In this document: piece by piece, positions 54,157-63,292 of the stretch
Layout: each line of letters opens with the position of its first letter
Position numbering within the stretch: the stretch's first letter is position 1
Assembly: GCF_000250985.1 (NCBI RefSeq)
Contig: NW_013524653.1
Span: 62,001 to 126,000, forward strand
Direction: 5' to 3'
Source: Nematocida parisii ERTm1
Lineage: Eukaryota > Microsporidia
Length of the DNA: 64,000 nucleotides
Position numbers and translations under genes: made by a program
Notes under the pieces: generated by a model
Told to the model about the DNA's origin: nothing
Databases searched by the model: none
What the model saw: only the letters and a program-made list of their open reading frames with translations

Positions 54157-54957
54157 TTAATAATACGTATTCAGGTAATCTATTTCCTTTTTGGTTAGTT
54201 CTAATCTGTTCTCAGGCGGAGGCCCTGCTTTTAATAGTTTTCTAAGACTGCCAATGCTCTTTCTGCATAAATATAAGTTCGTGAATGAGGGAATCTTCTT
54301 ATAGAAAAGATCGCTTTTACTAACTATCTTTGTAAATAAAATGTCTCTGAGTATTGTTTCGCTTATATTCAGAACCCCTATGTCAAGCCGTTTGTTCATT
54401 TCTCGGCATATGCTAAATATAGAGAAGATTGTCGTAAGATGCTGCGAGAGATAGTTGTCCCTCTGCAGAGCAAGCTCAGTCAGTCTTCTCATCATCTGCA
54501 GATCCACCTTTATCTTCTTTATCTTCTCTATTGAGCTGTCAGACTTCCTTGCCTTTCTCTGGGTTTTTAGCTCTCTCTTTCTAAAGCACACGAATGGAAG
54601 AGTGTCTGCAGGCATGTCAGCCTCCTGCGTAATTATATCCTCTACCTGCGGCTGCTGCACATCCCCAATATCTGCTAAATAATTGCTGGGTTCTTCATAT
54701 ACACCACTTTGCGAATTGTCCGTCTTTCTTTTTTTTATTCCGTGCTTTGTGGACTTTTCTATTCTCGGAGTGGGTATGTCTGTAGCCCGCCGTGAGATGA
54801 TTTCCTTTAAGTGGTGCTCTTCCTCCTCTTCCTTTTCCACGCCCGTCGCGAGTGCCGGCCCGGTGTACTCCTGCACACAATCCATGTCAATCTCTCTTTC
54901 GTATAGTACACTCAGCTTTTTGTCATTTTCTATTTTCTTGCTTCGCACTCTTTTCAT
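54157..54957 (-). CDS. EPL1: Epl1, enhancer-of-polycomb-like NuA4 subunit
   Basis: Scaffold of the piccolo-NuA4 histone acetyltransferase module (with Esa1 and Yng2), acting on nucleosomal H4 and H2A. The EPL1 N-terminal motif is present (EYTGPALATGVEKEEEEEHH followed by LKEIISRR and IPTPRI). The middle EPL1-domain segment LPFVCFRKRELKTQRKARKS continues into a conserved helix, IEKIKKIKVDLQMMRRLTEL. The 266-aa product is much smaller than yeast Epl1 (832), retaining the piccolo core only. The C-terminal 70 residues are helical and unrecognised. The start is an ATG next to the basic MKRVRSKKIENDKK sequence. Confidence 0.82.
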   Translation of the reverse strand: MKRVRSKKIENDKKLSVLYEREIDMDCVQEYTGPALATGVEKEEEEEHHLKEIISRRATDIPTPRIEKSTKHGIKKRKTDNSQSGVYEEPSNYLADIGDVQQPQVEDIITQEADMPADTLPFVCFRKRELKTQRKARKSDSSIEKIKKIKVDLQMMRRLTELALQRDNYLSQHLTTIFSIFSICREMNKRLDIGVLNISETILRDILFTKIVSKSDLFYKKIPSFTNLYLCRKSIGSLRKLLKAGPPPENRLELTKKEIDYLNTYY

Positions 54958-55089
54958 TCAAATAAAAAGTGGTTCTCTCTAATATACTTTACAAGTCTGT
55001 GTCTGTACCAGAATGATATGAGTAATAATTTATTTGAAGAAGGAGGAATGGAATATGTAAAAGACCTAGGAGGCATGCAGAGGAAATGG

Positions 55090-57225
55090 TTATTTATTCA
55101 ATTTCTTAAACATTTCAAAAAGCCGAATTGAACTCTTACGGACTCCCCCAAATGTCATACTAGATCTAACACTGCTTCCTTGTACACTGCTTTCTCTTTT
55201 ACATAATTTGTTGTCCTCTTCTATATTGTAATGTGTTCCTGTGACATCTACATACTTGCTACACTCCTCCAAGCCAGAGACTTCGTTCAGTATCGCAAAT
55301 ACACCAGCAACTATCTTTATTTCAGATTTGTTTATCGTATAAATTGACTTTTTTAGGAGAGACACATAGAGCCCGCCATGCTGTATGGCCTGGGTTCTTA
55401 TTTTCGCAAAGAGGCTAATTCTTTTATGCTCTTCAAACTGCGACCTTTTTTCAAGAATACCCTTTTCAACCATTAATTCCAGAGTGCTGTTTATGTACTC
55501 ACGGAACTGCAAATTCGGAGAAGATGCTATTTCCAGCAAAACTTCAAGCAGCCCTAAAGACGAACACTTTTCTAGATGCATAATTGTTGATTCTAGCTCT
55601 TTTGAAATAAGCAGCTTTAAGTCGGCAGGAACTGTAGATGTTCCTATCCCCACCTCTTTTTGAAAAGTTCTTCTCAGTAGGGAGTGAAATAAATTTTCTT
55701 TGTCTTGACACTTGGTCATAAATAGCTTGAAGTACTTGATTGTTAGTGCTCTTTCCTGAAGGTCTGCGTCTGTAAGGACTATTTTTCGGAAGAGTGTCTT
55801 CTTTGGAAAGAGAGACCTTAGAAGAAAGTAGAAACTTTTGGCTATCTGTGCAGTGGGTACGGTTGTTTCTACCTCGCTTATGAACGACACGGTTTGAAGT
55901 AGTAATAGAACATACATACGTCTGGTTTTTTCATTATTAGCAGACTCAAACATTTTAAGCCGCCGCGATGTAAGAATCGAGTTAGACTGTTTGATAAGGT
56001 CAGCATAGCAGTCACTGCTTATATAATAGTATATAATACTGTGCATGTTGTCAATCTCTCTTTCACTTGCTATCTCTAAGGCCTGGTGCACCACTGTAGA
56101 GAGGATAGACGCTGGCGCAAGAAGATGGAAGTACGTGCTGAATATGTCCTGCCGGATTTCCCTGTTAAAGGATGCTGCCTTAATCAGCGCGCGGTTTAAG
56201 CTGAATATTTTCTTCTCTGGGTGTCGCACTAATAGACCAGCTGCCTTAATAATCATAGAAAGAAGAGTAAGCAGAAACATATCATTAAACTCTGCACGCC
56301 CCATGCTATCGGACTTGACAATAAAACCATTCCCTGTAATAAACTCCTTTCTGACGCTTTCAGATGTGCTGTTTCGTATAGACAGTTCCTGGATTCGGCT
56401 GGCGTCTGGATTGTACAGTGTGTCCTGCTGCGGGTCTTCAACCTCCTCTGCCCTATCAAGCGCCTTTTCGCCCTCTCCTTTCTCCAGCAACGGGAATATG
56501 GAAGAGGAAGAAGAAGTTTTGTCGTCTGTGTAGTTATAGGACATTTCTGCAAAGTTATATGAGGCCGTTGCATCTGTGCTGTATGACTCATCGTCTGGGT
56601 CCTTTATATTGGACATTCTTTCATCCTCTGTGCATTCTTTTTTCTTTATGTTAATTGTTGATAGAGTGCTCCAGTTGCATGCATACACCTGGGATATTCT
56701 TTCGTATATCTCTGAAATCTCCATTTTCTCTCTTTTCTCTGAGATAAACCCACTGTCTATTGCACTGCAAATAGCAAAAAATATCTGGGAGGTAAGACTT
56801 TCTGCCTCAGAGCACCGCGTTCCTGCATATGTAAACAAAACAAAGCATCTTTTTATCTCCTGGCAGCATATATCAATGAATCCAGCAGGGCACGCCTGCG
56901 GACCTTTTTTCATAATCCGCAAGATAACCTTTAGGTGGGTCTTGATAAGCTTTAAGGCAGCCACCTCAAAGGACGCGCAGAACATAGAATAGTCTTGAAC
57001 TAGATGAGAAGATATCACAAGCGTAGTTAGATGCTTTTCAAACTGATTTGACTGTGCATACTTCTTTGTGTAATCCTTTAGTATATTAATGGTTTCTGAG
57101 ATTTTCATGGGTTTCTGCTGCAGATAATGTTTAAAGAACGACAGCTTCTGCTCATCCACTGACCCGTCTCTCTTATAAATTTCTCTTAGAAGCTTCTCGT
57201 GCTGCGGTCGTAAGTTCATGATCAT
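55090..57225 (-). CDS. Large helical (HEAT/ARM-like) protein of unknown function
   Basis: A 711-aa all-helical protein with no membrane span. Predicted helical pairs occur throughout (HLTTLVISSHLVQDYSMFCA, SRRLKMFESANNEKTRRMYV, SLGLLEVLLEIASSPNLQFR), resembling HEAT or ARM repeats. A polar, acidic, Ser-rich linker lies near residues 205-300 (DPDDESYSTDATASYNFAEM). The C-terminal tail is Ser/Arg-rich (GSSVRSSMTFGGVRKSSIRL). I cannot assign it: candidates are a nucleoporin, a cohesin/condensin-type subunit or a karyopherin-like adaptor. The start has two in-frame ATGs (57225 and 57219); the first is given. It lies 132 bp upstream of Epl1 on the same strand. Confidence 0.75.
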   Translation of the reverse strand: MIMNLRPQHEKLLREIYKRDGSVDEQKLSFFKHYLQQKPMKISETINILKDYTKKYAQSNQFEKHLTTLVISSHLVQDYSMFCASFEVAALKLIKTHLKVILRIMKKGPQACPAGFIDICCQEIKRCFVLFTYAGTRCSEAESLTSQIFFAICSAIDSGFISEKREKMEISEIYERISQVYACNWSTLSTINIKKKECTEDERMSNIKDPDDESYSTDATASYNFAEMSYNYTDDKTSSSSSIFPLLEKGEGEKALDRAEEVEDPQQDTLYNPDASRIQELSIRNSTSESVRKEFITGNGFIVKSDSMGRAEFNDMFLLTLLSMIIKAAGLLVRHPEKKIFSLNRALIKAASFNREIRQDIFSTYFHLLAPASILSTVVHQALEIASEREIDNMHSIIYYYISSDCYADLIKQSNSILTSRRLKMFESANNEKTRRMYVLLLLQTVSFISEVETTVPTAQIAKSFYFLLRSLFPKKTLFRKIVLTDADLQERALTIKYFKLFMTKCQDKENLFHSLLRRTFQKEVGIGTSTVPADLKLLISKELESTIMHLEKCSSLGLLEVLLEIASSPNLQFREYINSTLELMVEKGILEKRSQFEEHKRISLFAKIRTQAIQHGGLYVSLLKKSIYTINKSEIKIVAGVFAILNEVSGLEECSKYVDVTGTHYNIEEDNKLCKRESSVQGSSVRSSMTFGGVRKSSIRLFEMFKKLNK

Positions 57226-57892
57226 GTAAACTTAAATAATTTTCTGTGCTAGTCTTATAGAAACATTTTAATATAAAATAAACCAAACAATTGAAATGCG
57301 CGGCCTGGCCAGAAAGCACCATCTTAATAAGAAGAACGCTCGGAAATAACCTGTCCGTTATAAAAACACCCCAATACAACAAACAAACTGCATTTAGATG
57401 AGTCTATAATCACATGTTGTTCAGCATAGTATTTATAGTAACACAAAGCATTCAGTGATAGGATATTGTTTCTGTAAATATAGTAAGACTACACTATAAA
57501 AGACATTATATATAAGACATTATATACATTACAAAAGAAGAATTTAACTGGCGCTCTGTAGTCCTATATAAAATATTTTGTTACTTACCAGCACATAATA
57601 AAACACTGTATCTAAAATGTCTAGCACAGCTGCATATAGTATAATAATTTAATAAAGCCCCTAGTAAATATTTTTGAGCACATTTTATTCATCCAATGTA
57701 TATGCATCTGTTCTTTTAAATATCATTCTTTTCTTTGGTCTAGACCATTCTTATATACATATGCAAACTCTTCATTGCATAACATTTTTTGGGTTATTCT
57801 ATGTTTATCTCTTAAAGATATTTGCTGTTGCAATAGTTATATAATACTTGTTTAATAGCTTTTATATTAGAATAGTTTTTTTAACAATTAAA
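57226..57892. other. Divergent intergenic region before the 1138-aa family gene
   Basis: 667 bp of AT-rich sequence with short repeats (ACATTATATA twice near 57504-57525). No gene or RNA is seen. Confidence 0.4.
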
Positions 57893-60800
57893 ATGAAGAT
57901 ACGTATATTAAAGATGTTTAAAGAAATGAAAGAACTAACTATAATAAGAAAGTGTAACAAAAAATATAAAACAAAACAAAGCACATCTATGATAGTATGT
58001 ATTATGCTGTCTTTACTGGTTATGTCTCAGACTACTGCTAGACTATATTTCGATTCTATTCAAAAAATACCTTATATAGGAATTATTAATACTGTTTACC
58101 CAAACATAAGTCCAAATGAGCACAGTAATGCAACTCCTTTAACAGCATGCATACTTAAAAGGATGGGATATTTAGATATTATAATTTCCTTTACCCAAAA
58201 TGCGAATGCAACTTGCAAAATGAGGATTAAAAAAATAGAAAGGCCGCCAAATGGGCAATTAAAATACAATGAAGAAGAAAGTGAAACACCAGAAGCACGA
58301 GGTGCAGATAATCTCATAGAAAGTATTATACAAAAAGAAGAAGAACATAATAGAAATACTAGTGCAATTAACAATCAAGCAATATATTCAATGATATATA
58401 GAACAAACTCTAATAAACCCCCGCTAGATCATAATTTAAAAATACCCTCAAAAAACCCAGATTATCTTGTAGCGTATTATGATGTATTTTACAAATTATT
58501 TCCATCATACCATGACAAAAAAAATGAGTCCATATACTCAGACGAAAAACATTCATTCTACAATTTTATAACAGACATAGAAACTAGAAAATCTAAATAT
58601 ATGTTTTTTGCATGCTTGCTGCTTCTTTCAGAGGGGTTATATATGCCGGTGTCAATTGAAACAAATAAGAATGGGTGTAGGCAGTTTGTGCTAAGAAGTA
58701 TTGTCAGTGGAATGGAGCGTTTTCGAATTAACATAGATAAAATCCAAACTATTTGTAAATGTGCCATCTCACATGATGAATCATCAGATTGCGCGTATTC
58801 CAATACATCTGTAATAGTTTCTCGGCCAGATGTGATTGATATACTTAAATTTTTCATAAGCTTTAATAGAAGTTTAGTTAAAAAGGCTATAAATCCCAAT
58901 GAATTCAATCTCTATAATATGTGTAGTGATTTGAACTTTCGGGAGTTTGTGTTTTCCTCAACCTTTTTTTTAAACATCTACATATATGAGTACATAAACA
59001 ATTTAGAGAATATGGCCATATACTTGCAGGAGATTAATAACCTTCTTTTTGAGTATATACCTAGGAACAAAAACACTGACTTGATGAAGAGTGTGAAAAA
59101 CAGATTGAATATTCTGAATGAAAATACAGAGAATATAGTATATCGAATAGAAAAAAGCCAGATTCCACCTGTTAGTGATATATTAAAGAACGCAACTGTG
59201 CTATTTAATAACTATTTCACTAATATAAGCTTTGATAATCCAAGAGCCCCGTCAATTATACCAGACATAAAATTCCTTTCCTACCAAATAACCCGAAATA
59301 ATCCGCTGTCTATAAACACAGAAATGTTTTATCCAATAGAATGCCCGATAACCCATAACCCGAAGAATGTGATTAAACTATTATCGCTGTGTAGTGCAGC
59401 TTTAAACCTAAATTTAAATGATAAATACAGTATAGAATTGAATCGTGAAATTATGCATCTGCCTAAATTTATTAATCATGTGGAGACTATGCTTCTAGGC
59501 ATATTATGCATCTGCTTTTATGACCGAGCTGATCATATGTACACGATTAGCCCCAAAATAACCAGTCCGTCTTCTGAATTATTGGAGCTCTTTACAAAGT
59601 ATAAGCATTTGTTTGAAAAAACCGACAGAACTGTCCATAATGATTGGAATAAAGTAGTTTCTTATATAGCGGACAACAATATACGATATATTAGGCCAAG
59701 CTCATTACAGCTAAACTCAGGCCTGTTAAATATACTATTGGTCATTCGACATATAACTGGGTTATATACAATAGAGAACAGCCGATTTTTAGAAATATTA
59801 AATTTAGTTAAGAATGATGGCTGCATAGAAGAAATCACAAGGAACATTAAAACCTATATATCTAGTTTGTTAAGCCTACTATTAGTAAAAAAGACTGCAA
59901 TTATTAGTATGTGTATTCTAAGAAAAGAATTTGTATCTAAAAAAGAGAGAGATTTATTTGGGCAGATAATTATAGCATATCAAGATGAGTCAGAAGAAAC
60001 TTATTCTGTGAACTGGGTAATTGAACCAATTAATATGTTAGAAAAGGCATCTTTAATTACACAACCAGATAGCAAAGAAGATTCTGATAAGAATAATCTA
60101 AAATCTGAGAAATTGAATGAAGAATCTAAGAGTAACCCGAAAGCAAAACTTCCTTCATTGATTTATCCGCCCCCAAAAAAACATATGTTATTGCCTATAA
60201 CAGAAATAGACTATGAAGTTCCATATAATATAACAAATACAAAGCTTATAATTGAAAATCCCAATAATTTTAAGTTAAACCGCACTATTACTCAGAGAAT
60301 AAATGCATTTAATAATCGGATGTCTATGAAATATCCCATGATTCATGGCGAGTGCTCTGCATATATAAAATATGTTACGTCTAATAACCCGAATTGCATA
60401 GAAAGCCAAAATCTCATAAATATAATTAACTATATCTTGGGAAAGATAAAAAACAAACAACCCTTTTTACCAAATGGAGGTTTGACTTTTAGTGATATTT
60501 CTTCTAGAAGTCTTCGTCTTTCTATAGCCAAAATTTTATTTTTACATAGCCTTGATTCGACTATATGTGAAAAGAACAACCTTTTATTATTGATATCCAA
60601 TATATTGTTTGGAGTTGGCTTAGATAATGGAGATCTATGCAGCTTTTTATTATTTATGTTTGGGTATTTTCCAGAAACAAAGAAATATTTATCTAATATT
60701 GAAATCGATCCTAAGCTCTTTTTTTTGCTCCCAAACTATGAAAATGTTTTCATTGAGACTATTCAGACCTTGATCTCATACAAACTAAAGGAAGTTCTTG

Positions 60801-61309
60801 TTAATTTACTTCACAGTCATATAAAAATGTGCCTTACATATAATATGCCACACATACACAAATTGCTTGAGAATCTCTCATATGAAAATCAAATAAATAT
60901 GCTTTGCTGCTTGACTGATATGGGTATGGATTTGACCCATATAAAAAGCATTGTGCTGCATATAAAGAAGACTTTTAAAGACGGCCATCAGACTTTAGTT
61001 AATGAGTTTTTACAAAAAATTCTAATCATTATGTGTAGTGACATAGATGTATTTAAGAAAAACATAATTGAGTGTGCAGATATACATTTAAATAGTTTTA
61101 ATCCCTCTTTAACAGATATAACCAAATGGGATATGCATAATAAATCTAGACTGAGTAGTACTATCGTGACACTTAGTAATCTGATTGAAGAAGAATCAAA
61201 AGGCAATCGCAACATCTCAAATTTAAGTTATATTAAAAAAATATATGAAACAAAGATATCTTTAATATCCAAACTACCTTTTATAAAAAATTCGAAAAAT
61301 ATAACCTAG
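57893..61309 (+). CDS. LLSEG-motif family protein, large member (1138 aa)
   Basis: The longest of three related genes. A hydrophobic segment near residues 32-48 (TSMIVCIMLSLLVMSQTTA) follows a basic start, consistent with a signal anchor or late signal peptide. The shared core is near 225-260: NFITDIETRKSKYMFFACLL continuing LLLSEGLYMPVSIE. The downstream STFFLNIYIYEY block is shared with the 50523 gene. The rest is helical, rich in Asn, Ile, Lys and Leu, with a polar Glu/Ser-rich linker near 720-760. No enzyme motif is seen. The longest frame begins with TTG; ATG 57893 is chosen. Four copies of the CCCGAA motif lie inside its coding region. Family expansion and secretion features suggest a host-interaction role, which is inference. 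Confidence 0.75.
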   Translation: MKIRILKMFKEMKELTIIRKCNKKYKTKQSTSMIVCIMLSLLVMSQTTARLYFDSIQKIPYIGIINTVYPNISPNEHSNATPLTACILKRMGYLDIIISFTQNANATCKMRIKKIERPPNGQLKYNEEESETPEARGADNLIESIIQKEEEHNRNTSAINNQAIYSMIYRTNSNKPPLDHNLKIPSKNPDYLVAYYDVFYKLFPSYHDKKNESIYSDEKHSFYNFITDIETRKSKYMFFACLLLLSEGLYMPVSIETNKNGCRQFVLRSIVSGMERFRINIDKIQTICKCAISHDESSDCAYSNTSVIVSRPDVIDILKFFISFNRSLVKKAINPNEFNLYNMCSDLNFREFVFSSTFFLNIYIYEYINNLENMAIYLQEINNLLFEYIPRNKNTDLMKSVKNRLNILNENTENIVYRIEKSQIPPVSDILKNATVLFNNYFTNISFDNPRAPSIIPDIKFLSYQITRNNPLSINTEMFYPIECPITHNPKNVIKLLSLCSAALNLNLNDKYSIELNREIMHLPKFINHVETMLLGILCICFYDRADHMYTISPKITSPSSELLELFTKYKHLFEKTDRTVHNDWNKVVSYIADNNIRYIRPSSLQLNSGLLNILLVIRHITGLYTIENSRFLEILNLVKNDGCIEEITRNIKTYISSLLSLLLVKKTAIISMCILRKEFVSKKERDLFGQIIIAYQDESEETYSVNWVIEPINMLEKASLITQPDSKEDSDKNNLKSEKLNEESKSNPKAKLPSLIYPPPKKHMLLPITEIDYEVPYNITNTKLIIENPNNFKLNRTITQRINAFNNRMSMKYPMIHGECSAYIKYVTSNNPNCIESQNLINIINYILGKIKNKQPFLPNGGLTFSDISSRSLRLSIAKILFLHSLDSTICEKNNLLLLISNILFGVGLDNGDLCSFLLFMFGYFPETKKYLSNIEIDPKLFFLLPNYENVFIETIQTLISYKLKEVLVNLLHSHIKMCLTYNMPHIHKLLENLSYENQINMLCCLTDMGMDLTHIKSIVLHIKKTFKDGHQTLVNEFLQKILIIMCSDIDVFKKNIIECADIHLNSFNPSLTDITKWDMHNKSRLSSTIVTLSNLIEEESKGNRNISNLSYIKKIYETKISLISKLPFIKNSKNIT

Positions 61310-61533
61310 CAAACTATTCTAATTTAAACTAGTTTTCTCTAGTTATTAAAGAATTTCAAGTGTGATGATGGACACTAAGGCCTCCTTCCATCTTATCTCT
61401 TAAGTTTTATAATAAAGCTCTGGTTATAATCACATATATTAATTATAATTAGAAATAAAGCCAGAAATAAAAAATTATTTAAGTCTACAGCCGTCTTTCG
61501 TATTAAGTATACTTTATTAAAATATAAAATTAT
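61310..61533. other. Short convergent spacer
   Basis: Gap between the stops of the 1138-aa family gene and the secreted coiled-coil gene; AT-rich, no feature seen. Confidence 0.4.
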
Positions 61534-62643
61534 TTATTCTTTACATTTTTTAAATGCAAAGCAGGTTCCTACTATTGGGGTATTTTTTAGTATAGTCAAT
61601 AGAAATTCTTTATCTTTTTCTACTTGCTTCTGAATTACAGATATGTGGGGTTGGATTTTATCTATAAGCTCTTTCAGGCTATACTTGTCTTGGGCCGAAG
61701 ACTTCATTAGCTCGGAAGTTTCTTTTATGTATCCCGTATGTTCCACAGAAACTTTGTTCCAGTAGATTCTTTCATGCAATCGAAACTTTTCTATTATTTC
61801 TGTTAGTCTTTTCTTTTGTGCTGGATCTTCTTTGTTATTTATGGCAAGCAGATTTATTTTGTATGACTGACTAATTAGCTCTTTTATTTTTGTCTCGAAA
61901 TTATTCCTTTCCAAAATTATTGTTTTTTTATGTTTTAGAATGGCTATAGAGGTATCCAGCTTCATTAGTTTTAGCTGTAGTGTATTTTTTATTTTGCACA
62001 TTTCTAATTCTTTATTATTAGCTTCTTCTGCCTCTTTTTTCTCACTGCCTAATCCATTATTGGTTATATTGGGTGTGGATTTACTATAAGGCATCTTTGT
62101 ATTCTCTAAGTCTTTTATTGTATTCATCACTTCTACAATATACTTTGAAAGCTCTGGAATATTATTAGTGGTTAATTTAATGGAACTAAGCATGTATTCT
62201 ATACATTCATTCATTTGTTCCAATTCTAGCAATATTTTTGTCTGATATATGTCTATTAGGCCAATTTGTGAATAAACTTCTTTTATTTTTCTGCTTAATT
62301 CAATTTTGTAGTTCTCATACGCAGTGCACAATAGACTTAAATAACTAGAATAGTCTTTTAACTGAGACATGCCCATAAAGGAAGCAAATAGACCCTCTTG
62401 AATGTTAGAGGTAAGCCTGGCAATAGAACAATTTGTCTTAAATAAAAAAAGACTTTTCTTATCTTTAAAACCACCGGCATAGTTAGAGCTCTCTTCCGAC
62501 ATGGTCTCTTCTAATAGTGGATTTTTTATTGTGGTTTTTTCTGGATGGTTTTTATCATCCGAACTTGCTATTACTGCGTTATACTGTATATACATAGCTA
62601 GTGCAATAACTGCCAAAAGTATTTTGAACTGAAGAATTTTCAT
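61534..62643 (-). CDS. Secreted coiled-coil protein (369 aa)
   Basis: Unrecognised family. A classical signal peptide is visible: MKILQFKILLAVIALAMYIQ with a likely cleavage after NAVIAS near residue 27. The mature part is helical and rich in Lys, Glu, Ile and Leu, with coiled-coil-like segments (NKELEMCKIKNTLQLKLMKL, KKTIILERNNFETKIKELIS) and a lysine-rich C-terminus containing two cysteines (GTCFAFKKCKE). No membrane span follows the signal peptide, so the protein may be secreted, or delivered to the spore wall, polar tube or host. Its start codon lies 79 bases from copy C of the 200-bp repeat. It converges with the 1138-aa family gene. Confidence 0.7.
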   Translation of the reverse strand: MKILQFKILLAVIALAMYIQYNAVIASSDDKNHPEKTTIKNPLLEETMSEESSNYAGGFKDKKSLFLFKTNCSIARLTSNIQEGLFASFMGMSQLKDYSSYLSLLCTAYENYKIELSRKIKEVYSQIGLIDIYQTKILLELEQMNECIEYMLSSIKLTTNNIPELSKYIVEVMNTIKDLENTKMPYSKSTPNITNNGLGSEKKEAEEANNKELEMCKIKNTLQLKLMKLDTSIAILKHKKTIILERNNFETKIKELISQSYKINLLAINNKEDPAQKKRLTEIIEKFRLHERIYWNKVSVEHTGYIKETSELMKSSAQDKYSLKELIDKIQPHISVIQKQVEKDKEFLLTILKNTPIVGTCFAFKKCKE

Positions 62644-62721
62644 AATTTTTAAAATACTAAAAATTTTATAGTTTATATAAAATCAAATTCTCCTTTATTT
62701 ACATAAATTAAAAACTCCAAT

Positions 62722-62926
62722 AGTTGTTTTCCTAAGAAAAAGCATTCTTAAACTTTGACCTTTATTGAATTTGTATACGTATTTACAGTCCGTATAAGCA
62801 ATTTAATTTATGTTGACATATTGCGCCAACAACAATTTCTGATTTAATTTGTGCTGCCATGTTTATGTAAACATTCCGATAACTCATGTCGTGCTACACA
62901 AATGCTAGTCTTAGCATACAACAATT
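62722..62926 (-). repeat. Diverged third copy (C) of the 203-bp repeat
   Basis: This copy has the same orientation as copy B (36906-37108) and roughly 75% identity by eye. Conserved blocks include TACGTATTTA, TTTAATTTAT-TTGACATATTG, GCTGCCATGTTTATGTAAAC and GATAACTCATGT. Its hairpin ATGCTA-GTCT-TAGCAT near 62902-62917 differs from copy B at two stem positions in a pairing-preserving way. It lies upstream of the secreted coiled-coil gene. Confidence 0.8.
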
Positions 62927-63259
62927 TAATTTTCTTTCTATATTTGCCTCTATGTACTATATACTTATAGAGAATATTACTTCTCTTTTATAACACACCA
63001 CTGTAATATATTTCTATTTTTATATATTTGTTTTATAATTTTTGCATTTCTAGGAAATTAAATGAATATTTATTAGTATGAGAATATAGACAGAATTCAT
63101 AATTATTAGATATAAAATTGTACTAGTATTTGAATTTATGTGTATACAAAATTAATTCTATTCATCACTATATGCTAGTATTGCAGAAGCACTTATTAAG
63201 CAAAGTTTCCAAATAATGATGGCGGGCTTAATTACAAATTTAATTTGGCACTTTTTTAT

Positions 63260-63268
63260 TTCGGGTTA
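63260..63268 (+). promoter_or_regulatory. CCCGAA motif upstream of the edge-truncated family gene
   Basis: TTCGGGTTA lies 25 bases before the ATG at 63293, at the same spacing as motif copies before the Hop2, DcpS and Caf40 starts. Confidence 0.4.
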
Positions 63269-63292
63269 AATAGAAAAATTTAATTATTTTTT

